From assembly GCA_013398175.1 (NCBI GenBank), contig VZRZ01007418.1, forward strand, positions 970,191-1,034,190: a DNA stretch of 64,000 nucleotides. Direction: 5' to 3'. The notes below the pieces were generated by a model. It searched no databases. It was not told where the DNA came from and saw nothing but the letters and a program-made list of their open reading frames with translations. The translations under genes were made by a program, and so were the position numbers. Below, one piece after another: positions 11,151-23,241 of the stretch (position 1 is the first letter of the stretch; every line of letters begins with the position of its first letter). Source of the stretch: Climacteris rufus. Lineage: Eukaryota > Chordata > Aves > Passeriformes > Climacteridae.

Positions 11151-13750
11151 CATGTTCCAGCTGGGATTTATTTTTAGTCCAGATGACATTTGTTCTTGGA
11201 GTCACAATATGCAAAGAGACTTGGATCTAGTGTTTACTGTGGTTAGCATTAATTTTTCAGTACAGCTGACAGTTCAGAAATATGCTTGGTACAGGACCAT
11301 TTCTGTGGACAATGGAGGATTAAATTAATTGAGGAGAACAGACACCTGATGAACCACTGTGGTTAAGAGGGCTGAAATTCATTCATATTCTGTTCAGGTT
11401 CAAATCTTCAATTTCCACACTTCCCAGCAAAATAGCATAGTGGAATCTTCCCTGCTTGCCTAGTTTCCCCCTATTATATTTTTCAAAACTTATTCTTTAT
11501 CTCTCCCTGCAGAGACAACCAGAAAGGGTGGGGGTATTTTTCTGTGGAAGATGATCATGAATTTTCCTCTTCAAAACATAAAGGGACTGTAAAACAGAAG
11601 ATGTAAATTGATAGAACTGTCAATTTCAAAAGACAGATGAATCCTATATTGCCCCAAGGAAGACTGCTTGGGGCCAAGACTGCAGCAATTTCCCTTTAAA
11701 ATACCCTTCTATCTGAATGAGTCTCTGAAAACATTTGATAAGCAGAGCAGGGTGAGGATACAACAGAAAAATTTCCTCTCCTGGGTTATGAGGGGTTGTC
11801 TTGCCTGCTGACATCTCAAAGAACGAACTTTTCAGACCTACTTTTAACCATTATGGAGCAAAGTAGCTCAGGTGAGCACAGGGCAAGCTTGCCTGACTGC
11901 CTCTAAGGCACACAAGAACTTATATTCCACTCGAAATTGCTAAAAACAACTTTGCCTGGCGTTGCTACGCAGGCTGCAAGACAATTCTCATAATTCAGAG
12001 GAAGGCATCAACGTCTGGGAAGGCCCAAGAATGAATTCAATAAAATGCATTACTTAACAGCTTCTTATATTCCCACGTAGTGTTTCTCCACAAGCATAAT
12101 GGGAGACAAGGTCAGCTTCCATCAGTGCTCTCAGAGGCCTGAGCTCCTTGGGAAAAAACCCTTGTCTTTGAACTGTGACTGCTATATTGCTTTGTGTGCA
12201 GATTCTTAGCTGGCATAAAGAAGAATCATTCCACCTAATTCTGTAAAACTACACAGAGCATGGTGAGAACCTATTCTGTCTCATAGCAAATAACTTCCTG
12301 TGCAGTAGAAGGTTTCATATGTATTTATTCAAAGTGAGTTTATAACTGATTCTTGCTACATAAACTCACAAAGTGAGCAGCACCTTCATCAAAAAAGGTA
12401 CCCATTAACTTTTTTTTGAGAAATATTTATCTTGTACACAAAAATCTATGTGTTAATAGCAAGATACACTGGCTTAAATTAATTAGAAACAATACCAGTT
12501 GATTAGATTGCTATCTTTATCTATGCCAGTTAAGGATTTTCATATGATCCATTTTACTACAGACATCTGGATTTAACAAAGCCACTGGTAGAGGTTTTAA
12601 AATACTTTTCACCTTTCATAGAAGATATTTTAATAATAAATCAGACTAAAGGATAGAAAGAGTACACATGGAATAAAACCTTTTGCATAACAGAAACCAT
12701 CCTGTCGCCACCTGTTCAGAACACTGATTTTGGTTTAGAAAAAAAATAACGAAAATAGAAAAAAAAAAATATGAGTTTAACACCTCTTCTTAAAGAGCAC
12801 AAAGAGTCCAGGATAAATATTTTGTCTTAACTGATAGGTCAGAATAGTGGTTGGTGTACAACTAAATGGCAAAGGAAATGATGCATAAAGAAGAAAATTG
12901 TAATGCAGCCATGGATCACTTCTGACACTTTCAATTAAGGTTTTGTTTAGTTAAGCACTTACAAGTTCTGATGAGCAGCTTTGCAAAAAAATTAATTAAA
13001 ATATTTCAAGTTTTCTTAAATTGTCTGACTTCACAAAAAAAAACCCCTAACATGTTGTATTTATATTTTATTGTTTTCATAGCTTTTATTTTCAGCTAAC
13101 TGCACTCCAGAGCAATACTAAATTCTGATGCTGAATTCTCTGCAAACTAAGCATTCTACACAGTTTTCTCTCCTTTTTATTAGCAACATTTACATGCCAA
13201 GATTCTTAAAATTTGCATTTTTAACATAATAATTTTTTAATAAATTCTATTTCATGAAGGCAGGATTATTCCATCTACAGAAATGCATCTAGTAAGAACC
13301 GAGAATCAACTTCAAAACTGAAAGTCTCTCCATAATTAAAGAATAACCTAAATAAATCCCTAGCGTGAACTTCAGCATATTAGTTTCATCTGGTAATGCT
13401 CTCCTTCCTGGTGTTTACTGAGAATGTGTGTTGCTATGATATAGAAAAAAACAAGGCATTTGTTCATACTCATTTTACAGCAGTATTTGTAAAAACACTG
13501 CACCTCTGAATGTGCTACTGTGAAAACTTCTGTCTTTCCTTCCAAAATAATTTTCCCTCCTGCTACTCTTGAATTTATCAATTACCTTCCCAATGAAACC
13601 CCGACTGTTGGAGGGAGTGGAAAGGTAAAAGACATTTTTATTTTCATTTATTCTTAGATGCATCTTTGATCCCAATCAAAGACTGGTTTGATGAGATCCA
13701 CCAGGAATGAGAATCAACACAAAATACAGGGCTTGAGATTACTTTTCTTC

Positions 13751-13840
13751 AGAAAAAGAAAACAAAACAAAACCAAACAAAAACCCCAAACAAAACAAAA
13801 ACAAACAAACAAAACAAAACAAACAAAAAACCCCACCACC
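13751..13840 (+). repeat. A-rich (AAACA)n/(AAAC)n simple repeat
   Basis: About 90 bp made almost only of A with spaced C, as AAACA, AACC and AAAC units, ending in two CCCC/CCACC blocks. The opposite strand is a long T/G tract. Any open frame across it is low-complexity artefact (Lys/Gln/Thr/Asn on +, Phe/Cys/Val on -). No LINE or SINE body precedes it in either orientation, so it is called a simple repeat rather than a retroposon tail. Confidence 0.9.
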
Positions 13841-14638
13841 TTACAAACAGCAGGCCTGACAATCCAAGTCATACTGCAATAGCTCATGATGCATTTTCTG
13901 CTTTGGAACCCACAAGTATTTGCAGTACTAGCCAAAACACTAATTAAAAATGTGCAATTATTGTATTTCAATGGCAGTTTTTACTTGAAAGAAAACAAGA
14001 CAACTTGCAGACAATCACTCCTAGGGCATTTCCCAATTTCAACATTTACAAACTATTTCTTTCAACAAGGCTTAATGTCCCTCTTGAAGCTGCTCAGGAA
14101 ATTTGCCCAGGTTTCACTCCCTAATAACACAGGAGATTTGAGCCATAGATAAATATTCCAACAGCTTTGCATTTCCTATTAAACAGCAATACATTTCTAT
14201 GCCATACAAAACAAGAGCAATGTAGTACCTATTCTCAGGAAAATGGAGTATGCTCTTAAAAACAATGAGTTGACTTTTATTCATTTCCATAAAAACTTCA
14301 GAATAGTTTAAATATATAGTGACCTACATTATCATACTTTCAAATTTAATTTTTTCTCTGCATTTATCAAACACAGCCTGAAGAACATGCCTGTTGAAAA
14401 GGCAAGAACATGCAATTTGTGGGTTGTGTTCCATCTGTAAATCTCAGTTGTAGAGGAGTGCTAAAATACTTGGCAAAATCAGAGATGTTAATATCTACTG
14501 GGCAATTAGTTTCATTTCCCAAGAATCATGTGCCCTGACTAAATTCACGTGCATGCATTTATGATATGTCAGACATTGTCCTGATCTATCCTCTAAATCA
14601 GAATTAAATACAAGAGCTAAGATCCAAGGAATAAAGGT

Positions 14639-14652
14639 TCTCTCTCTCTCTC
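14639..14652 (+). repeat. (TC)7 microsatellite
   Basis: Seven perfect TC units. Confidence 0.9.
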
Positions 14653-14795
14653 CCTGTTTAATAGTTTGATGTTGTTGATAGCAGCACAGCTATTATAGAC
14701 TCAATAGTGTGATTCATATTCCAGAATCTCTGTGTATTTTAGGGGAAAAGAGACAGTGAATGGTGGTAGCAACTGAAAACAAACAAAGAATTAAT

Positions 14796-14811
14796 TAAAT
14801 AAATAAATAAA
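14796..14811 (+). repeat. (TAAA)4 microsatellite
   Basis: Four perfect TAAA units, preceded by a TTAATTAA block. Confidence 0.9.
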
Positions 14812-17800
14812 AGCTACAACCTACTTAACAGCTTTCATTCTAGAAAACAGAAAGTTTTCACAGGAGATAGGGCCACTTTCTCTAGTTGCTATTTTCATTC
14901 TCAGGAACAAATATTACAGAATTAATTCCACCCATAAATTTCAGTCTCCTGCTTCCAGCAAGGTTGATTACGACGAGACATTTATGCTTCTTGGAAAGCA
15001 GTCAGACACAGTGGAAATGGGCTTTTAAGTCTACAAAATTTTTACAACCATATCCAAGAACTTTCCCTGTTTGGTGCTCTCTCTACACAACAGCCTTCCA
15101 AATCCAGCACCAATATATTACCTTTGTGCTGTTAAAGAATGATTTAACCTCTGAAGGCAAGTAATTATGCCTTCACTTGGCTTTGAAAGATCTTTAATGA
15201 AGGCAGCTATTGCAACATCAACCTCAGAAATGCCATTAAAACATTTCTATACATTTATTCATGCATAGAGGTTGACATTGCAACTCTTATTACCACAGCG
15301 TGCTGCTTTGCTAGTCAAAATTTTTTAGAAATGTTTAAAAACTTATTTGCTTAACAGCTGCCAACAGAGAGAGTTCACAATCAGTTCTTATTCAGTTCTC
15401 ATTAGAATCCAAAATTCTAACTACATGGTATAATTTTGTGTCCTTTTTCATCCATTTAAGATAGGTTCCCAGACTGAAATATCACATCTTAGCATATTTT
15501 CTATTTCTGGGATGCATATGTAAAATAGCTTATTCACTATCAGTACCAACATGCTGACATACCACAATATTTTTTGCATGAAAACCACTACTTTTTCCCC
15601 TTGTGCTTATGCAACTAAGCAAGTTTGGAGGTTTTTTCAAGCAGAATTTTTGTTCCTTCCTATTTCTCCCAGAAATCTATTCTAAAACTTACCCAGCACA
15701 GCAATTCTATTTTAGCTGATGCTACTCAGAGACCACCAGGCTAAGCAATGGCAAGTGAAGAACAGCTAACACCAGCAGTGCAGGCTGGATCCCTTGAAGA
15801 CAGAATAAAACACTGCTTTTTAAAGCCCCTATGTGCATAAATCCAGTTACACCTGAGTCATCTCCACTCTGTTTAAATATAACTTCAATTATTATCACAA
15901 CTGCTTCTTACATCCATGTCTACTTGCTGAAATCCCCACAACCTCCAAGTGCCCAGTACATCCACAATGACATCAAACTCTGCTCTGAGTGAGCTGGACT
16001 GCTCTTGGTGTTTGAAGAGTGCTCCTGGATGGCCATCTGAGACCAGTTTTCTTTTGAAATGATCACTGGGGTGAAGCATCTGAGCCACAACTTCAAAGTC
16101 AGCTGTGCCCACCTCCCAGTTATGCCAGGGTGTTGTGTGTCAGGGTTGACTTTCTGGTAGTGATTCAGCTGTACTGCTTTCCTTAATCCTGAGCCACTGT
16201 AACCACATTCCTGAGATGGGAGTGCTTAATTAGTTCTGGAAATGGTACAGAACTGCAGGAAGAGCTTGTGACACCCAAAAGAGAGTCCATCAGAAATAGG
16301 TATTCTTTGTGTAGAGCCCAGCTCACTGCACTAAGGGAATCAAAACATTCTATGGCAATCAGTGATCTGACACCTCTAAGCTCTTTCCAGATTCCCAACA
16401 GCTGTTCCATAACAGCTGAATTGCCATCCTGGAGTCACTCGGTTGCAAGCAATCCCAACAGTCCCCATCCCACACAAATTTGGTAGGAATTTGAGTCTTA
16501 CTGTCAAACAGGACAGCAAGGCTCTGCAACTGACTGGAAGCAGGATTCTCATGTGTCCCCCTTCTTCACTCTCTTGGAAAGCCACAGGCATTTGCTTTGG
16601 AAAATTAACAGTCTCATAGATGTCATCAACACAGCTCACGTGCTCAGGGTCTACCTTTTTTTTGTAGGTTTTTTTCCCCCTTTCTTCTCACAAAAGAACC
16701 ACATCTAGAGAAAAAAAAAATCCTGAAACTAAAATGGGATGGAGAATTCCTTGTTACTGCAAAAATACTAAGAGAAAGTTAATCCAGTCAACCAACACTA
16801 AGTTGCACATAGGTTCTGGGCTGGTGTAAGTGACAGATGGCAAATAGCTGCCATTTGTTAATGACTTAAATTGTCACTGTAAACTGACATGGCTCTCATA
16901 CAAGTATCAAGATTATTATTAATTATTACAAACAAAGTCTAAAGGAGTTACCATACTTCGGCAAGCTCCAGCACGCTGCCTCCAGCCACGGCAAAGACAC
17001 TCCTAGGAAGAAAACCAACCTTTCTCTGGAAATGTACCTAAATTGGCCTCCAGTTGAATTGCCACTATGCCCTGTGCTGACTTCTTTCCACAAACAGACC
17101 CTCATTCCACTGGGAAAACTCTGCAAATGCACTATTTTGGAAAAGGACTACAGTGCAGGAACATACAATTGTTCCTCAGAGCAGGGACTGTGGTCCTTCT
17201 GCATGCTGTGGATGGGGTAGATTAATTCCAAAACAAGAGGAAAGTGGACAGTTGGAAAATGGCCACAGGAAAGTTATCGCTAAGAAGCTAAAGTGCATTC
17301 AAATAAACAGTATTTAGAGAAAAGCTCATCAATCAGCTCTTTTCAGAGAAAACTTTCATACCTATTTTAACTCAGCTCAGCACATACTGGCTGACACAAA
17401 AAGCCAAGAAAGCATTGCCAAATTATGAGAAAAAGTCTCAGTACCCTCACTAACTGTAGGAAAGGAGATATGACTTTCTTGAAATAATCTATTTTCTTTC
17501 TAAATAGTAATAAATTAAATAAAAACTTGATGAACAGTTTTTATTAAAAACATTCACTATTGTTCTCTGAAACACAAACTTGGGCAGAACTTATTTTCCC
17601 ATTTATTAGCCAAAACCAAGTTTTTAGTTGTTATGCACTTTAGATTATGTCTAAACACCTCCCTTGATTTGTATTGCTCAAGATGTCTTTGAGATCTGCC
17701 TTCTGGAACAGAACCCCCTATTCTGCTGCAAAATAGGCACGTAACAACCCACAGCTTCACTCCACAGCTGCTGTGATGTATGATTCTGACCAGCACTGCC

Positions 17801-18355
17801 CTTGGGGTCTAACAAGATTTTTACTCCCCAGCACACAGGGCAGCATAAACCAAGTGGCTGAACCACGCAGGTGCTTTCACTTCATCAGCTTTAACTGGCC
17901 CAGAAAAAGGCAAATTCCTCTACAGCTCTGCCTGCCCTGTACATAGTGAGCTCCTGGGCTCCTCTGACATGGGGCTCTGGCAGCAATGCCTCCATTTAAC
18001 GGAGCTGGAGAGCCTCACTTGACACAGGCAATACAGCAAACACCAGGAGAGATCTAGGACAGAAATACAGTCACAAAAATATTTTGTGAATGTAGCTTTT
18101 TGATTAAGCAATAATGCAAAAATACACCCATGGAATGTGAATTTAAGGCTGGCTGCAATTAAGAGGATGATCCCCTTACATAGCAATTCATAATTTTACT
18201 CTTCTAGCTATGCCCTGACAGACGTGGCTGGCTGCACCTTACAAAGCTGAATTAGGTAGTTCATCTAAAAAGAGAGGAAATCAAAATTGGCCAGCAGGGT
18301 TGCTTCTCATGATTCCACCTCAATTAGACATCATTTCAGATCCTAGCTCCACAGT

Positions 18356-19175
18356 TTGAAGATGCAGACCTCAACCAAGCGACTCCCAACAGCTCACCAG
18401 GTTCCTTTGCCCCTCTGTTTCACAGGGCGTGCAGGCTCCCTGCAGAGCCTGCATGGATGTCTGGGTGTCTTCGGGAAAGCTTCTCTTGGGATGTGCTGCC
18501 TGCAGAAAGCTGGCTCCCACCCCTGGCTGGCAGATGGCACCATCAAAGCTGCACAGCTGTACTGTAAGTAACTCCCACACTCAATGAATTACTGCCTCTG
18601 CTAATGGGAGCCGCTGCCTCAGAAAGGAAAACAGCAGAACCCAGGGGAAGTGGAAAGGCAGCTGGGCAGCAGTGGCAGGGACTGCACTGCCTTATCCTCT
18701 CTGGGGCACATCCCTGGGGAATCCACCAAGTGGTGACTGTCCCCGACTCAGAGCCCTCACACACGCAGCTTCTGATACACGACAGAGAACCTCCTGCACT
18801 CCAGCCCCCAAGTCCAGTTTGTGCATTCCACAGGTACATCAGCAATGCCATACTACCCAGGCACAGCATTTCGTAGGAACCAAACAGGCAGCCTGTTTGC
18901 ACAGAGGATTCCCTCAAGTCACCTGTTCCAATGACATATGGGGAAACTTCTGCATACTTTGCCTGTAAAATAACAATGATGCTGCTGGGCATATGAGCTA
19001 CACCCGGACAAAACTGGTAAAATACAGCTCCAGATGAAAAGGCTAAAAGCAATTTACTAGTATAATGGAAATCAATGCAAGCTTTTATTTTACACCACAA
19101 AATACATGTCAACATATAAGAGAAGTAAACCTGTATCAGTACATTTTCAGAAATTAGCAGGTCTGCTCTTTTCAT
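18356..19175. other. GC-richer block with open frames on both strands
   Basis: Base composition rises visibly above the surroundings, especially 18360-18900. The - strand is open for 210 codons from an ATG at 19175 to a stop at 18543. The + strand is also open at 18604-18876 and 18672-18968, which is expected when GC-rich DNA simply lacks stops. The - product would be rich in Cys, Ser and Gly, with hydrophobic stretches near the N-terminus, and matches no family I recognise. CpG remains depleted, so this is not a CpG island. No splice-site pattern, Kozak context or poly(A) signal argues for a gene. Most likely it is non-coding. Confidence 0.4.
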
Positions 19176-22100
19176 GGCAAATAAGTATTATTTAATAATA
19201 GTTAAATGACTATGTAAATATCAGCATTTCAAAATGAAAATAAGGAAAACACAAGGAGAGAAAAAAGGAAGAAAGAAAGAAAAAACCCAACCTTGCTCAA
19301 AGGACATCTCGTGCCAGATCAAGGCTGAACACAGCGCATTATTTTCAAAGAATATCAGCCAGGAAGCCAGTAGGCAAATCTTAGTTTTTTCACCCAGAAG
19401 ATAGCTGGACTATGGAACAAACAGAACAACTAAACTCTGACTTTTTGCACAGCTGCAGAAGCCCATCCACAGAAGAATTTGGAGGGAGAAAAATGAGCTG
19501 CTGAAGCATGGGTCACAAGTGGGGAAACAATTAATTTTACCAGAGAACTGATTTACACTGTTTCTCAAAGGAAGTCAGTCATTGTGAGAGGCCAGGGGCA
19601 GGTACACAGACAAGTCCAGCCACAGATCCTCAGCACACTACATCAAGCCAACCAAAACTCAGACCAATAAAGCACAACAGAGAAAAGCAAGAGGTTTCCT
19701 TAGGTTGTTTGCTGCACCTTCTGCTGAAAAAAAGTAAATAAAAGCTATAGAATGATTCCATGTATTGCAATGGGGGAAGTCCTGTATCTCTCTCTATTTA
19801 TTTGTATTGCCTAAACATGCCTTTTGTGGGTTTTCAATCGCAAAATAGTTACAAATTTACAAAGAGATCACAGAATTCCCTATCCACAGCACAAATCAAT
19901 TATTCCACTATTTTGCTGAAGTTAAAAACACTTAAGAAATGCATCTTCTCTTCTGAAAAAAGGACCACATCTCTGTATTATCTGCACACCAAATAAATAA
20001 TCATTTGGTTTGTTTGCATCTGTATAAGGAAAAACTGTTGCCATATGTTTTTAAGCAGTGTGGTTTTAAAAGCAATTCCTGACTGGAGAGAAAACACCAT
20101 GATAAGAGGTTTAGAGGTTTTAAGATTATAGATTTGCATTTGTTTATGCAAAACCTATTTTTTGCATGGAAAATAACAGAAGTTGTCTTTTACAAGAGCA
20201 ATAAGAACTTCACATTTGATGTCTGTACACAATTTTAAATGCCATCTGAAAACTGGCTGCAGTGATAGTTAGTGACTGTATATAATATTGTGACCTACCC
20301 AAGTGATGAAAACAGACTTTCAGTTATAAGAATTTGCTTTTTAAAAATATTTTCATTCATCCAAGTCATTACATGGAAATATTGCAGTTATTAGTGGAAA
20401 TACTTTCAGTTTGTTCAGTATGAGAAACATGATAGAAGTACAACTTGTGCCTCTAAGAAAATAGAATTGTTCCATCTTTTGTATTGGCAGAGTCAAGAAA
20501 AAATTACAATTTCACCAAAGTCACAATAAACATTTACTTGGCAGAATCTTGAAAATCCATTCTATTGTTGCCATGCCTTGAGGATAATGGATGCTAAAAC
20601 CATTATGAATTTACAAAGATTTAAACTCAATATATTGACTCATTAGAAGATGAATCACCCTTTCAATTCTAGGAATAACACACTTTCTCCAAAGTTAAAC
20701 TCTAGTGAGTTTAAGTAATATTATGTCCCTCACAAAAGTGAAATGCTGAAGACTTTTAAGTAAATTTCCCAAGAAATTAACAGGTCTGGTGGAGGTCACA
20801 GCTTAGAAACAGAAGAATCATGACATACTGTAAAAAACCACAATCATGAACCTAAAGAACTACAGCAAGGTGCTAAAGAAAACTGCTTTTATTTTGTTTC
20901 CCAACACCAATGGCCTGAGCAAGAAGCCCCACTGATAGTGTGTTACTATCCTGAAACACAGCACAGGCCTAGAGAGTTGGCTGAAGAGCTGTAGTGCTCA
21001 TCCTGCTGCTGGGTGACCGTGTGTGTCCTTGTGCCTCTCACAGGAAGCTGGTGTCTCACCAGGCACTCCTGTGGCTGTCCTGTATCAACATTACTTCAAC
21101 AATGCATTTCCATACGCCTTCCCACATTTAATTCTCCAGTTTCACAGAGAGTGGAAATGTCTTAAAATTAAAAGTTTAAAGTGATCAGTTATGTGGTTAA
21201 CACTCCTTATGCTCCAGTTTGGATGTGCGCATGAAACTAATACACTAACTCTCTCCTTGGATTTCACCTCCAAGTTTGAAGACTTCTTTCCCATGTGGAC
21301 TGAAGAATGGATTATAGGGAAATGCATGTACATAAAAATACTCATATACATTCATATAGCACTTCCATATAAATATTACAATAGTCAACACATAAATGGG
21401 CGAATGACTTGTGGAGCGAGGCCAATTCTTTGCACTAATTTATACAGTCTATTACCCATTCCTGTTTGTTATTATAACATCCATGGCTCCCTATAGCAAA
21501 CTGAATTTGCTGTTTTAAGGAATATAAAGCATGTGCTAATGGCACACAGAGCAAGGTAAGATGCAGGTCATGAGAAGGTCACAAGAAAGCAAAACCTGGG
21601 GAAAAAACGAGAATGTACAAGGTCTTTTTGGTCTTATGTTCCATAATCAGCCTATTTCAAGAGCACAATGTATGATATGTTGACATCTATATCACCCAAT
21701 CCCCCTGGAGTATCTTATATCACTGTAGGGAATAAGCAAATCTTAAAAACTGTATCCTAAAAGTCCTCTAACATTTCTGTGTGCTTAGAGACACTTAAGC
21801 ACATCTAATTTATTTGTTTTCCCCCATCACCCTCTCAGCTCCTTAGATTAAATAGTAGCTCTGTGAAAAATCAAGGGTAGCTGTGACTGGACATCATGAG
21901 TTGTTTAAGACTGACAGCTAAGGGTCAAGCAGTACCCAGACACATCTGGCTCACTTATGCTGTTGGCTCAGAGAAATTAGGATCCAAGATCAAACAAGAC
22001 TCAGTGTCAGCTGAGGCAGTGGCAGGCTAACTTCTGAACACCACAGCTGGTGAATGTTCTGGGCACCCCATCTTCCAAAGGTGCTTCACATGTCAGTTGC

Positions 22101-23154
22101 CTGGATAATCTTCTCCCAAAAAGAGAGAAAGACATGATCCTACTTCAGCAAGTGAGATTCAGTGTGTAAGAAGAGAGCTGGAAGGACCCCAAGTATGTGG
22201 GGAAGAGGAAAAGGAACAACAAAGGGAAAACACAAGAAGGTGGTTAAGAGAAATGCGACATGAATCATACTGCAAAAAGGAAAAGTGAGGGCACATAGGA
22301 GAAAAAGATTGTGGAGAACTTAGGCACTGACCTGAGGAGCACCTTTTGCAACTACAGCTCACTGCACACAAGTCTATCAAATAGGATATGATACCTTTGC
22401 CACCCCTTGTCATCACCTGCAGTGGGGACAAAGCCAGAACAATCCTGATGCCTCCAAGAATGACAAGAGTGGGGGCCCTCGAGCTAATGCAACTGCAAGC
22501 AGAGAATGGCTTTTGTTTAACTGTGTCCTTTTTCTTAATTGCTATTATGTTAAAAAAAGAAAAGAAGAAAAAGTCTTTGAGGACACCCTCCTACCCTCCC
22601 CCAAACATTCTGGCAGTCAAGACCTGCTGCTGCTCTGGCTGGACAAACATTCATTAATGACTCACTGGATTGCAGCAGGAAAAAAATATTGCCAAAAAAA
22701 CTAACAGACCAGGTTAAATTTGTTGGATTAAAAAAAAACTGTATAGCTGGATGCAAAGGCATGCCTCTCAAAAAGCCATTATGCCTTCTGTAATTTCCTT
22801 CAAGGTTTTCATTTTTATAAACTATTTACTTTTCAAGACTATTATGACCTACAAAAGTAATTGGACTGGAGCCCTCCTAATGGCTAGCCAGACATTAAAT
22901 TCACCACAAGTGAATTTACTCATTCAGCTTCTTCATAGAAGAACAACAAAAGCAGTGCCTTTAATTTATGATATTGTTCTAACATTTCAGTTACTTGGTA
23001 CAATATAACTGATGACCTTACACTCACCCCAAGCCCCCTATACATACAATATCTTACACTTCAATTTCATGCCCAAAGGAATTTTTTAGGAGTTTTTCAT
23101 ATTTACAGACTAAGGCCAGAAAGCCCCACTGCTGCTGACATTCCACACCCCCCC
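19176..23154. other. Non-coding unique sequence before the gap
   Basis: No gene and no interspersed repeat recognised. It contains a 33-nt uninterrupted purine run (19253-19285) and an A/G-rich stretch near 22.55 kb. Open frames are about 100 codons or less and uninformative. Confidence 0.7.
19253..19285 (+). repeat. 33-nt polypurine tract with GAAA units
   Basis: Only A and G for 33 bases, with several GAAA repeats. Its complement is pure pyrimidine. Such tracts can adopt triplex structure when they are mirror-symmetric; the symmetry here is only partial. Confidence 0.85.
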
Positions 23155-23241
23155 NNNNNNNNNNNNNNNNNNNNNNNNNNNNNNNNNNNNNNNNNNNNNN
23201 NNNNNNNNNNNNNNNNNNNNNNNNNNNCCCCCCCCCCCCCC
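23148..23241. other. Assembly gap (73 N) flanked by poly(C)
   Basis: N occupies 23155-23227. Seven C precede it (23148-23154) and fourteen C follow it (23228-23241). Both walls being C suggests that the missing sequence is itself a C-homopolymer or C-rich minisatellite that stopped sequencing or assembly, with G-quadruplex potential on the - strand. The number of N may not equal the true length. Frames drawn across the gap are meaningless. Confidence 0.95.

Larger units (their letters stand above)
4650..13750. other. Non-coding unique sequence
   Basis: About 9 kb of AT-rich sequence without a recognisable gene. Open frames reach 121 codons (8804-9169, +) but show no familiar domain, and their composition is that of translated AT-rich DNA. 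Three short symmetric elements stand out: a 12-bp palindrome at 7250, a 20-nt dyad at 7405 and a 21-nt perfect hairpin at 11130. No interspersed repeat is recognisable. Confidence 0.7.
13841..18355. other. Non-coding unique sequence
   Basis: No gene recognised. It includes (TC)7 at 14639-14652 and (TAAA)4 at 14796-14811. From about 15.88 to 16.64 kb the base composition is less AT-rich, and three adjacent - strand frames of 75 to 87 codons are open (15885-16112, 16183-16410, 16376-16639). They lie in different frames without splice signals linking them, so I regard them as chance. Confidence 0.65.

Noticed and set aside
13688..13971. Open frames across the A-rich simple repeat on both strands
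   Set aside because: The peptides are low-complexity (Lys/Gln/Thr or Phe/Cys/Val) and simply reflect the repeat.
15885..16639. Three neighbouring - strand frames that could be one decayed gene
   Set aside because: They lie in different frames, share no recognisable domain and have no splice signals linking them; local composition explains the lack of stops.
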